Of a stretch of DNA of 64,000 bases, positions 51,298-58,811 are shown in pieces (positions within the stretch are counted from its first letter, which is position 1; each line of letters opens with the position of its first letter). Made by a program: the position numbers and the translations under genes. Under the pieces are notes generated by a model. That model saw only the letters and a list, made by a program, of their open reading frames with translations, was not told the DNA's origin and made no database searches. The DNA comes from Rhizobium sp. S152 (GTDB lineage: Bacteria > Pseudomonadota > Alphaproteobacteria > Rhizobiales > Rhizobiaceae): contig NZ_JAUDRZ010000030.1 of assembly GCF_030380735.1 (NCBI RefSeq), positions 270,045-334,044 of the forward strand, given 5' to 3'.

Positions 51298-51573
51298 ATG
51301 AACAAGAATGAACTCGTGTCCGCAGTTGCCGAAAAGGCAGGACTCTCGAAGACCGACGCTGCTTCGGCAGTTGATGCTGTTTTCGAAGTTGTTCAGGCTG
51401 AACTTAAGGGCAAGGGCGACGTTCGCCTCGCTGGTTTCGGTAGCTTCACCGTTTCCCATCGCGCTGCCACCAAGGGCCGCAATCCGTCCACCGGCGCTGA
51501 AGTCGATATCCCGGCTCGCAACGTGCCGAAGTTCACGCCCGGCAAGGGCCTGAAGGAAGCCGTCAACGGCTGA
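51298..51573 (+). CDS. hupB: HU-type DNA-binding protein
   Basis: HU is a nucleoid protein that bends DNA. The start at 51298 follows ttgaaaggggtggaaac and gives 91 residues (MNKNELVSAVAEKAGLSKTD). The DNA-binding arm signature GFGSFTVSHRAATKGRNPST is present near 46-65. The upstream extension to 51166 lies in the lon terminator. Gene order lon-hup is common in proteobacteria. Confidence 0.97.
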   Translation: MNKNELVSAVAEKAGLSKTDAASAVDAVFEVVQAELKGKGDVRLAGFGSFTVSHRAATKGRNPSTGAEVDIPARNVPKFTPGKGLKEAVNG

Positions 51574-51622
51574 TATGAATTGCTTGGTTGCCGGGCGACG
51601 AGGCCGGTGGCGCAAGTTTCGG

Positions 51623-51650
51623 AGGGTTCGGCGAAAGCCGGACCCTTTTT
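51623..51650 (+). terminator. Intrinsic terminator after hupB
   Basis: A 10-bp stem (agggttcggc at 51623-51632 with gccggaccct at 51637-51646, one G-U pair) closes a GAAA loop and ends in a T-run. Confidence 0.9.
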
Positions 51651-51699
51651 GTGTTTCATTGGCCTTGCCGTCCTTTGAGCTTTGTCCTAGGCAGGATTT

Positions 51700-51840
51700 G
51701 TTCTCAGGGCGGGGTGAAATTCCCCACCGGCGGTAAAGGGGCGTTGCCTCAAGCCCGCGAGCGCCTTTCGGCAAAACCGGAAGGGTCAGCAGATCCGGTG
51801 CGATTCCGGAGCCGACGGTCATAGTCCGGATGGAAGAGAA
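51700..51840 (+). promoter_or_regulatory. FMN riboswitch (RFN element)
   Basis: The conserved RFN blocks occur in order: ttctcagggcggggtgaaat (51701-51720), tccccaccggcggt, the variable stem with agcccgcgagcgc, gggtcagcagatccggtg, attccggagccgacggtcat and agtccggatggaagagaa. It reads toward the DMT transporter. FMN binding would repress a flavin-related gene. The downstream GC hairpin (gggcag with ctgccc, 51858-51873) has no T-run, so control may be at translation. Confidence 0.97.
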
Positions 51841-51933
51841 TGAATGGAATGTGTCCGGGGCAGGGGGCTGCCCGCGACCGTGTGCCGTTCATGCGTCCTG
51901 ATTTGTGTTGGTCCTTGGATATGGATGAATGAC

Positions 51934-52833
51934 ATGAATCAGCATTCGGATGCGTTTGCCGCGTCGCGCGCCTTGGCCGGAGCCGGCTGGATGGTGCTTG
52001 CAGGCATAGCCTTTGCAATTCTCAACGTCGTCACGCAATGGCTGACGATGAAGCTCGGTTTCCCCTCGGCATCGACCGCGTTCTGGCAATATGCCTTCGC
52101 GCTGGTCTTCTCATTGCCATTCTTGAAAAAGGTCGGCCTGTCGGCCATGCGTACGCGTTATCCGTGGCGCCATGTCATTCGCGTGGCTTTGGCGGCATTC
52201 GGCGTGGAGGCATGGATTGCGGGTCTTGCCGTGGTGCCGATCTGGCAGGCGATCGCGCTCGTCATGACCTCGCCCTTCTTCATCATCCTGGGCGCCAGGC
52301 TCTTCCTCGGAGAGCAGGTCGGCGCCGCGCGCTGGATGGCGACAGCGGTCGGCTTTGCCGGCGCCATGATCATCTTGCAGCCGTGGTCCGACAGCTTCAC
52401 CTGGGCGGCCTTCCTGCCGATCCTGTCGGCACTGCTATGGGGCGCCTCGTCGCTGATGACGAAAAGCCTCACGGGCATCGAGAAGCCGGAGACCATCACC
52501 GTATGGCTGTTGTTGCTGCTGACGCCGATCAATGGCGGCCTCGCGCTTGCGGCAGGCTTTGCGATGCCGACGGGCATGACGCTCGTGCTCTTCGTCGCAG
52601 CGGGACTACTGACGGTCATGGCGCAGTATTTCCTGACGCTGGCCTACACCGTCGCCGATGCCGCCTATGTCCAGCCTTTCGACGACCTGAAACTGCCGCT
52701 CAACGTCATCGCGGGTTGGCTGTTCTTCGGTTACGCGCCGGCGGGCTATCTATGGATCGGTGCGTTGCTCATCCTCGGCGCATCCCTCTTCATCATGCGC
52801 AACGAACTGAAGCGCGAAAGGGCGAGCGTTTAA
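51934..52833 (+). CDS. ribN: RibN-type riboflavin transporter (DMT superfamily)
   Basis: A 299-residue protein with ten transmembrane segments in two EamA repeats. Placement directly under an FMN riboswitch supports riboflavin uptake, as shown for RibN proteins of rhizobia and Vibrio. The start at 51934 (MNQHSDAFAASRALAGAGWM) is preferred; ATGs at 51925 and 51844 are in frame but poorly placed. Binding site is weak (ggatgaatgac). Confidence 0.88.
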   Translation: MNQHSDAFAASRALAGAGWMVLAGIAFAILNVVTQWLTMKLGFPSASTAFWQYAFALVFSLPFLKKVGLSAMRTRYPWRHVIRVALAAFGVEAWIAGLAVVPIWQAIALVMTSPFFIILGARLFLGEQVGAARWMATAVGFAGAMIILQPWSDSFTWAAFLPILSALLWGASSLMTKSLTGIEKPETITVWLLLLLTPINGGLALAAGFAMPTGMTLVLFVAAGLLTVMAQYFLTLAYTVADAAYVQPFDDLKLPLNVIAGWLFFGYAPAGYLWIGALLILGASLFIMRNELKRERASV

Positions 52834-52858
52834 ACAATTATCGGACGATGTGACGTGC

Positions 52859-52891
52859 ACAAAAAAATGGCCGGAGAATATCCGGCCATTT
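52859..52891 (-). terminator. Intrinsic terminator after the aldo/keto reductase gene
   Basis: An 11-bp stem (52865-52875 with 52881-52891) and 5-base loop. On the minus strand it is followed by a T-run of seven, so it mainly serves the aldo/keto reductase; it could also catch ribN transcripts. Confidence 0.85.
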
Positions 52892-52910
52892 GCAGATCTG
52901 AGGATCGTTC

Positions 52911-53897
52911 CTACCAGCGCTGATGCACATGCGGTGCGATCAGCCGGCCGTAGATCTCGCGCGTTGCCTCCATCACGTCATGCGACAGCGGCTCAAGGCT
53001 TGCGGCAGCGGCGTTGGCCTTCGCCTGCTCGGCATTGCGCGCGCCGGGGATGACGACGGTCACGGCGTCGCTCATCAGGATCCAGCGCAGCGCGAAGGCC
53101 GCCATCGTCGCACCTTCAGGCACCAGCTTGCGGATTTCTTCCACGGCCTGCAGCCCGATCTCAAACGGCACACCGGCGAATGTCTCGCCGACGTCGAACG
53201 CCTCGCCGTGGCGGTTGAAATTGCGGTGGTCGTCCTTCGCGAATGTCGTGGCACCGGTGATCTTGCCCGAAAGCAGCCCGCTTGCCAGCGGCACGCGCGC
53301 GATAATGGCGATATTCTTTTCATGCGCCTGCTGGAAGAACAGGTGATCCGGCCGCTGGCGGAAGATGTTGTAGATGATCTGGATGCTGGCGACGCCGGGA
53401 AACTCGATTGCCTTCAGCGCCTCTTCGACCTTCTCGACGCTCACGCCATAACCCATGATCTTGCCGGCCTTCTGTAGCTCGCTCAGGCCCTCGAATACCT
53501 CAGGGCGATAGAGCACGTCCGTCGGCGGGCAGTGCAATTGCACGAGGTCGAGGCTGTCGACACGCAGGCTCTTCAGGCTGCGGTCGATGAAGCTTTCGAG
53601 ATTGGCCTTGGTGTAGCCATCCGCCACATGCGGATTGAGCCGCCGCCCCGCCTTGGTCGCCACCATCGGGCGCTCGCCGCCACGGCTATCGAGAACGTCG
53701 GCGATGATCTTTTCCGATCGGCCGTCGCCGTAGACGTCGGCCGTGTCGATGAAGGTCATGCCGGCATCGAGTGCCGCGTTAAGCGCCTCACGCCCGTCAG
53801 CCTCGCTGACGTCGCCCCAGGAACCACCGATCTGCCAGGCGCCGAAACCAATATTGGTGACGGTGTGGGGAAGGTGGCCGAAAGAATGCTGTTTCAT
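52911..53897 (-). CDS. Aldo/keto reductase
   Basis: A 328-residue NADPH-dependent oxidoreductase of the (alpha/beta)8 AKR family. The start at 53897 (MKQHSFGHLPHTVTNIGFGA) follows gcggaggactatc. The tetrad is present: Asp and Tyr in FIDTADVYGDGRSE (about 49-62), Lys in VATKAGRR (about 82), His in LVQLHCPP (about 120). Substrate unknown. Confidence 0.92.
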   Translation of the reverse strand: MKQHSFGHLPHTVTNIGFGAWQIGGSWGDVSEADGREALNAALDAGMTFIDTADVYGDGRSEKIIADVLDSRGGERPMVATKAGRRLNPHVADGYTKANLESFIDRSLKSLRVDSLDLVQLHCPPTDVLYRPEVFEGLSELQKAGKIMGYGVSVEKVEEALKAIEFPGVASIQIIYNIFRQRPDHLFFQQAHEKNIAIIARVPLASGLLSGKITGATTFAKDDHRNFNRHGEAFDVGETFAGVPFEIGLQAVEEIRKLVPEGATMAAFALRWILMSDAVTVVIPGARNAEQAKANAAAASLEPLSHDVMEATREIYGRLIAPHVHQRW

Positions 53898-54006
53898 GAT
53901 AGTCCTCCGCGCATGATTGTCGGATTTCGGACTAACAGCCCGCCGGAGACCCGGCAAGCACTCTCATCGTTCGGTCGATCACCTGAGTCGGTGATTCCAG
54001 TGGCTC

Positions 54007-54612
54007 TTAGAGCCGCTTCAGGCAGTACGAGAAATGCGCGTGCGACTCGACCGTCAAGAACTCGAACTGCCAGCCATAGTCCTTGCAGAACTTGTTCACC
54101 GCCTCGACGACGCCATAGACGATCGGCTTGACGGTGTTGCCGGTGCAGAAGTCATGCCCGGCGATCCGGCCCGTGCGCTTCACCTTCTTCTCGCAGATGA
54201 GCAGCTCCTGCCAGGTCAGTTCGAACGAGTGATCGGTATCGATATAGGCCCAATCGAGAAAATCATCCTCGAATTCGGCGAGCTTTTCCAGCGACGTGCC
54301 CTGCATCAGCTGCAACTGCCCGCTTTCGATCTGCTTGCCGAATTGCGTATGAATCTGGTCGAGACCGGAGCTGTAGCGGTCCATGCTCCAGGGATCGATC
54401 AGGTAAAGCTGCGCGGGGCGATTCTTCTCGAGAATTTCGGCCGTATATTCGCCGAAGGCCGCGCCCACTTCGACGCCGATTCCACCGTGGGGAATGCGGT
54501 AAAGCAATTCGCCCCGATCCGGCAGCAGCCGCGCGTTCTCCATATGGTGCGCCGAAAGCTGAGTCCGTGGCATGGCCGCCCTTTGCGCCTGCCGTTCTTC
54601 GCGTGTTTTCAT
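54007..54612 (-). CDS. Class I SAM-dependent methyltransferase-like protein
   Basis: A 201-residue protein. The SAM-binding motif I is GGIGVEVGAAFGEYTAEILE (about 43-62), with LYLIDPW as motif II and DFLDWAYIDTDHSFELTWQE as the acidic post-motif region. It resembles the Methyltransf_24 type seen beside glycan genes, but no partner is adjacent. Substrate unknown. Confidence 0.82.
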   Translation of the reverse strand: MKTREERQAQRAAMPRTQLSAHHMENARLLPDRGELLYRIPHGGIGVEVGAAFGEYTAEILEKNRPAQLYLIDPWSMDRYSSGLDQIHTQFGKQIESGQLQLMQGTSLEKLAEFEDDFLDWAYIDTDHSFELTWQELLICEKKVKRTGRIAGHDFCTGNTVKPIVYGVVEAVNKFCKDYGWQFEFLTVESHAHFSYCLKRL

Positions 54613-54722
54613 GGATCTGTCTCTGCTTGTGATTTCGGCCGGAACCTAATCGCCGAGACATGCAAAGGCAACCGCGCCGGTGACGGCGCTGGAGAACTGG
54701 AGATCAAATAAAAGGGAAGGAA

Positions 54723-54798
54723 TGGTGGGCGATGAGAGACTCGAACTCCCGACATCCTCGGTGTAAACGAGGCGCTCTACCAACTGAGCTAATCGCCC
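54723..54798 (-). tRNA. tRNA-Val (anticodon UAC)
   Basis: Read on the minus strand: acceptor GGGCGAT pairs with ATCGCCC, D-arm TTAGCTCAGTTGGTAGAGC, anticodon arm CCTCG-TTTACAC-CGAGG with anticodon TAC, T-arm GTCGGGAGTTCGAGACTCTC region, discriminator A and encoded CCA (54723-54725). Length 76 bases. A possible promoter (TTGCGG, 17 bases, TAGATC) lies at 54865-54837 on the minus strand. Confidence 0.96.
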
Positions 54799-55175
54799 TT
54801 CGCTCTGCGGATCATGTCCGCCGCGTCGGTGGCCGTGATCTATGCGGATCGCGCAAAAACCGCAAGAGCGTTTGTGAAGATTTTTTGATTTTTTTCGACC
54901 GGCTCCCGTGGCCGTGGTGTTTTTGAGGATTTCACGCCTGTGGAAAAAGATCAGGGCAGGGGAGTAGCAGTCGCTTGAAGCAGTGCTTGCGCTCGGGAAC
55001 ATAAGGCATCGATCGGCGAGCGAATTTTATTCCCCACAAACAATTCGACAACTGTCATCGTTTTGTCTCCAAACCTGCTTGACACTGAAAAGCGAACCCC
55101 TTAGTTAGCCGCTCATCGAAGCGGCAAGCCTGCTTTGACAAGGACGCGAAAGCTTCCGGATTGCTTGAAATGAAT
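54799..55175. other. Region between divergent tRNA genes
   Basis: This 377-base stretch holds the promoters of tRNA-Val (minus) and the tRNA-Asp pair (plus). It has a T-rich patch near 54880-54900. Two TTGACA boxes face the tRNA-Asp genes (55079-55084 and 55135-55140). No gene is supported. Confidence 0.6.
55079..55107 (+). promoter_or_regulatory. Candidate promoter for the tRNA-Asp genes
   Basis: TTGACA at 55079-55084, a 17-base spacer, and TAGTTA at 55102-55107, about 70 bases before the first tRNA-Asp. A second TTGACA at 55135-55140 has a weak -10 (ggattg) and may be an alternative. Confidence 0.55.
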
Positions 55176-55252
55176 GCGGGTGTAGCTCAGTCGGTTAGAG
55201 TGCCGGCCTGTCACGCCGGAGGTCGCGGGTTCGAGCCCCGTCACTCGCGCCA
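55176..55252 (+). tRNA. tRNA-Asp (anticodon GUC), copy 1
   Basis: Acceptor GCGGGTG pairs with CACTCGC, discriminator G, encoded CCA at 55250-55252. The anticodon arm is CCGGC-CTGTCAC-GCCGG with anticodon GTC. Length 77 bases. Confidence 0.97.
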
Positions 55253-55301
55253 TTTCAATGCAGGTGCAAATGCACTCCGGTCTGTTTTCGATCCGTAATG
55301 C

Positions 55302-55378
55302 GCGGGTGTAGCTCAGTCGGTTAGAGTGCCGGCCTGTCACGCCGGAGGTCGCGGGTTCGAGCCCCGTCACTCGCGCCA
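55302..55378 (+). tRNA. tRNA-Asp (anticodon GUC), copy 2
   Basis: Identical over all 77 bases to copy 1, which starts 126 bases upstream. The 49-base spacer is not related to the sequence before copy 1 except for a few bases. The two are probably co-transcribed. Confidence 0.97.
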
Positions 55379-55701
55379 TTTCTTACAGAGAAATGAATTC
55401 CGGAAATACCGTCTAAAACCGGTGATATTCAAGCAAAGACGTTCTCTCCGCAGGTCACATTTCACTTGAGCTATGCGCTGGGCGCTGGTCAGGCATGCAA
55501 CTCGAATCACTGTGCGCGGTTTTGTCGCGACATCATTGCATCTGCTTGATAAAGTCCGCCCCCGACGACCTGATTGGCTTTCTAAAAGTCTTGCGCCGTG
55601 GCTCCGGCTGCGCTAACCACGGCGGGATTACAACGCACGTTCGCTTGCCGGGCAAATGCCCACTCGCGCCTCCCGGCGCACGGCAAGCAGGGATGAACCT
55701 G
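55379..55701 (+). other. Leader region of the nuo operon
   Basis: This 323-base stretch between tRNA-Asp and nuoA holds no supported gene; the open frame upstream of nuoA has no family match. A hairpin with perfect 8-bp arms (cgccgtgg at 55594-55601 with ccacggcg at 55617-55624) lies in the likely nuoA leader. No convincing promoter hexamers were found. Confidence 0.5.
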
Positions 55702-56067
55702 ATGACTGGACTTCTCAGTTCCTATATTCCGATCGCGATCTTCATTGGTATTGCCGCCGTCATCGGCCTTTCGCTGCTGATTGCGCCGTTCGCTGTCGCC
55801 TACAAGGCGCCCGATCCGGAAAAGCTTTCGGCCTTCGAGTGCGGCTTCAACGCCTTCGACGATGCACGCATGAAGTTCGATATCCGATTCTATCTGGTAT
55901 CGATTCTCTTCATCATCTTCGACCTCGAGGTCGCCTTCCTCTTCCCGTGGGCCGTGTCCTTCGGTGCGATCGGCTGGTTCGGCTTCTGGTCCATGATGGT
56001 CTTCCTTGGCGTGCTGACCATTGGCTTTATCTATGAATGGAAAAAGGGAGCCCTGGAATGGGAGTAG
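55702..56067 (+). CDS. nuoA: NADH-quinone oxidoreductase subunit A
   Basis: NuoA is a membrane subunit of respiratory complex I. The start at 55702 (MTGLLSSYIPIAIFIGIAAV, 121 residues) has the family length and a gggatg region upstream; an ATG three codons earlier and the long frame from 55495 are less likely. Three transmembrane segments and the loop KLSAFECGFNAFDDARMKFD are present. It overlaps the start of nuoB by ten bases. Confidence 0.96.
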   Translation: MTGLLSSYIPIAIFIGIAAVIGLSLLIAPFAVAYKAPDPEKLSAFECGFNAFDDARMKFDIRFYLVSILFIIFDLEVAFLFPWAVSFGAIGWFGFWSMMVFLGVLTIGFIYEWKKGALEWE

Positions 56068-56642
56068 CCCCAACCGACAAGGCGCTCGTGGCGCCGCATC
56101 CGAAAGGCATCATCGACCCGGCAACGGGCAAGCCAATCGGTAGCGACAGTGCGTTCTTCGGCGAGATCAACGACGAACTGGCCGACAAGGGTTTCCTGGT
56201 CACCTCCACTCGCGATCTGATCACCTGGGCCCGTACGGGCTCGCTGATGTGGATGCAGTTCGGTCTTGCCTGCTGCGCCGTCGAAGGCCTGATGCAGGTT
56301 TCCGGTCCGCGTTACGACATGGAGCGCTTCGGTGTTGCTCCGCGCGCCTCGCCGCGCCAGTCCGACGTCATGATCGTTGCCGGCACGCTCACCAACAAGA
56401 TGGCGCCCGCGCTCCGCAAGGTCTACGACCAGATGCCCGAGCCGCGTTACGTCATCTCGATGGGCTCCTGCGCAAACGGTGGCGGCTACTATCACTATTC
56501 CTATTCGGTCGTGCGTGGCTGCGACCGTGTCGTTCCTGTCGATATCTACGTGCCGGGCTGTCCCCCCACGGCAGAGGCGCTTCTCTACGGAGTGCTGCTT
56601 CTGCAGAAAAAGATACGTCGAACCGGTACGATCGAGCGCTGA
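56058..56642 (+). CDS. nuoB: NADH-quinone oxidoreductase subunit B
   Basis: NuoB holds the N2 [4Fe-4S] cluster next to the quinone site. The start at 56058 (MGVAPTDKALVAPHPKGIID, 194 residues) follows gggagccctgga. Cluster ligands are in GLACCAVEG, SMGSCANGG and VPGCPPTAEA. The segment after the CC pair reads VEGLMQVSGPRYDMERFGVA, a variant of the usual VEMMQ-type sequence that is also found in some rhizobial NuoB, from memory. Confidence 0.96.
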   Translation: MGVAPTDKALVAPHPKGIIDPATGKPIGSDSAFFGEINDELADKGFLVTSTRDLITWARTGSLMWMQFGLACCAVEGLMQVSGPRYDMERFGVAPRASPRQSDVMIVAGTLTNKMAPALRKVYDQMPEPRYVISMGSCANGGGYYHYSYSVVRGCDRVVPVDIYVPGCPPTAEALLYGVLLLQKKIRRTGTIER

Positions 56643-56657
56643 GGGCGGAGGACTGTC

Positions 56658-57260
56658 ATGACTGAAGCCTTGAGCGAACTGTCTTCGTATCTCCGCGAAA
56701 TGCGCGGCGATCTTATTCTCGATGCCTCCATCAGCTACGACGAGCTGAATGTCACTGCGACGCCGGAAGCCATTCTGCCGCTGCTGACATTCCTGCGTGA
56801 CGATGCGCGTTGCGGCTTCATCAGCATGATCGACATCTGCGGCGTAGACTGGCCGCAGCGCGAAAAGCGCTTCGATGTCGTCTATCATCTGCTGTCGCCG
56901 AAGCAGAACCTGCGCATCCGCGTGAAGGTCGCCGTCGAGGATGGCGAGTCCGTGCCGTCGGCAACGTCCGTCTTCATGGGCGCCGAATGGTTCGAGCGCG
57001 AAGCCTGGGACATGTACGGTATTCCGTTCTCCGGCCATGCCGACCTTCGCCGCATCCTGACGGACTACGGCTTCGAAGGTCATCCGCTGCGCAAGGACTT
57101 CCCGACGACGGGTTACGTCGAGGTGCGTTATGACGATGCCGCCAAGCGCGTCGTCTACGAGCCCGTCGAACTGAAGCAGGAATTCCGCAATTTCGATTTC
57201 ACGTCCCCGTGGGAAGGCACTGACTACGTACTTCCGGGAGACGAGAAGGCTGCGAATTAA
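56658..57260 (+). CDS. nuoC: NADH-quinone oxidoreductase subunit C
   Basis: NuoC is the 30-kDa hydrophilic subunit. It has 200 residues, with the signature REAWDMYGIPFSGHADLRRI (about 115-134) and the C-terminal FRNFDFTSPWEGTDYVLPGD. The start follows gggcggaggactgtc. It is a separate protein, not fused to NuoD. Confidence 0.97.
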   Translation: MTEALSELSSYLREMRGDLILDASISYDELNVTATPEAILPLLTFLRDDARCGFISMIDICGVDWPQREKRFDVVYHLLSPKQNLRIRVKVAVEDGESVPSATSVFMGAEWFEREAWDMYGIPFSGHADLRRILTDYGFEGHPLRKDFPTTGYVEVRYDDAAKRVVYEPVELKQEFRNFDFTSPWEGTDYVLPGDEKAAN

Positions 57261-57332
57261 GATGAGGCTCGACTGTCTTGAAGCCTCTCCGTTCGCCGTC
57301 TCATGCCAATTGCAAGCGCGGAGCGCGTCGCT

Positions 57333-58523
57333 ATGACTGAACATAACGTTCGCAACTTTACGATCAACTTCGGACCGGAGCACCCGTCCGCGCACGGCGT
57401 TCTGCGTCTCGTGCTCGAACTCGATGGCGAAATCATCGAGCGCGTCGATCCGCATATCGGCCTGCTGCACCGCGGCACCGAGAAGCTGATCGAATCGAAG
57501 ACCTATCTTCAGGCCGTTCCTTATTTCGATCGTCTCGACTACGTCGCGCCGATGAACCAGGAGCACGCTTTCGCGCTCGCCGTCGAAAAGATGCTGAAGC
57601 TCGAGATTCCGATTCGCGGTCAGCTGATTCGAGTTCTGTACTCCGAAATTGGCCGAATCTTGTCGCACATCATGAACGTGACGACGCAGGCTATGGACGT
57701 CGGCGCGATGACGCCGCCGGTCTGGGGCTTCGAAGAACGTGAAAAGCTCATGGTGTTCTACGAGCGCGCCTGCGGCGCCCGTATGCACTCGGCATACTTC
57801 CGTCCTGGTGGTGTTCACCAGGACATTCCGCAGGAACTGGTCGAGGATATCGGCAAGTGGTGCGATCCCTTCATCAAGGTTCTCGACGATATCGAAGGCC
57901 TTTTGACCGACAACCGCATCTTCAAGCAGCGTAACGTCGATATCGGCGTCGTGTCGCTGGCCGATGCCTGGTCCTGGGGCTTCTCGGGCGTGATGGTTCG
58001 CGGTTCCGGCGCTGCCTGGGACCTGCGTCGTTCGCAGCCTTACGAGTGCTACAACGATCTCGAATTCGACATCGCCATCGGCAAGAACGGCGACTGCTAT
58101 GACCGTTACCTGATCCGCATGATCGAAATGCGCCAGTCCGTCCGCATCATGAAGCAGTGCGTCAACCGCCTGCTCGGCGATGCCAAAGTTGGCCCGGTCT
58201 CGTCGATCGACGGCAAGGTCGTTCCGCCGAAGCGTGGCGAGATGAAGCGCTCGATGGAAGCGCTGATCCACCACTTCAAGCTCTACACCGAAGGCTACCA
58301 TGTCCCGGCCGGCGAAGTGTACGCGGCCGTCGAAGCGCCGAAGGGTGAGTTTGGCGTCTACGTCGTCGCCGACGGCAGCAACAAGCCCTACCGTTGCAAG
58401 ATCCGCGCCCCGGGCTATGCCCACCTGCAGGCGATGGACTTCCTGTGCAAGGGCCACATGCTTGCCGACGTGACCGCCGTTCTCGGCTCGCTCGACATCG
58501 TGTTTGGCGAGGTTGACCGCTGA
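57333..58523 (+). CDS. nuoD: NADH-quinone oxidoreductase subunit D
   Basis: NuoD (49-kDa subunit) forms the quinone pocket with NuoB. The start at 57333 (MTEHNVRNFTINFGPEHPSA, 396 residues) has the family length; the frame extends ten codons further upstream. The signature LHRGTEKLIESKTYLQAVPY and the C-terminal GSLDIVFGEVDR are present. Its TGA shares one base with the next ATG. Confidence 0.97.
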   Translation: MTEHNVRNFTINFGPEHPSAHGVLRLVLELDGEIIERVDPHIGLLHRGTEKLIESKTYLQAVPYFDRLDYVAPMNQEHAFALAVEKMLKLEIPIRGQLIRVLYSEIGRILSHIMNVTTQAMDVGAMTPPVWGFEEREKLMVFYERACGARMHSAYFRPGGVHQDIPQELVEDIGKWCDPFIKVLDDIEGLLTDNRIFKQRNVDIGVVSLADAWSWGFSGVMVRGSGAAWDLRRSQPYECYNDLEFDIAIGKNGDCYDRYLIRMIEMRQSVRIMKQCVNRLLGDAKVGPVSSIDGKVVPPKRGEMKRSMEALIHHFKLYTEGYHVPAGEVYAAVEAPKGEFGVYVVADGSNKPYRCKIRAPGYAHLQAMDFLCKGHMLADVTAVLGSLDIVFGEVDR

Positions 58524-58795
58524 TGAAACTGCTGTCGGCCGCCACCATCGTTCTCCTCTCGGCTTCCGGAGCGCTCGCTCGGGAAGCCGGCGGATTCGGT
58601 CCCAAGCTGGGCCAGGACGAAGTGGCGCCACCGGCATCGAAAGCCTCCATGGGCGAGCTTTTGTCCAAGGGCTATGAAATCAAGGCCGCCGTTCCGAACG
58701 GCGGCATGTTTGTTGTGTTTTTGCAAAAAGACCAGTCGGCCTACGCTTGCGAGATGAAGTCTCTGACGACATCGCAGTGTGGCGCCCTAAACTGA
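58523..58795 (+). CDS. Small secreted two-cysteine protein inside the nuo operon
   Basis: A 90-residue protein with a signal peptide (MKLLSAATIVLLSASGALA, cleavage near residue 19). The mature part has two cysteines (about 76 and 86: YACEMKSLTTSQC), which could form a disulfide in the periplasm. Its ATG overlaps the nuoD stop by one base and nuoE starts 16 bases after its stop, so it is embedded in the operon. Family not recognised; a role in complex I is only inferred from position. Confidence 0.78.
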   Translation: MKLLSAATIVLLSASGALAREAGGFGPKLGQDEVAPPASKASMGELLSKGYEIKAAVPNGGMFVVFLQKDQSAYACEMKSLTTSQCGALN

Positions 58796-58811
58796 CAAGG
58801 CGTGAGGAAGA

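Noticed and set aside
54732..54926. Open frame starting MRDSNSRHPRCKRGALPTEL on the plus strand
   Set aside because: It is the antisense translation of tRNA-Val and has no binding site.
55113..55379. Open frame encoding MARVTGLEPATSGVTGRHSN twice on the minus strand
   Set aside because: It is the antisense translation of the two tRNA-Asp genes, a well-known spurious protein.
56031..58637. 868-codon open frame antisense to nuoB-nuoD
   Set aside because: Long antisense frames arise from third-position GC bias; the plus-strand nuo genes explain the region fully.
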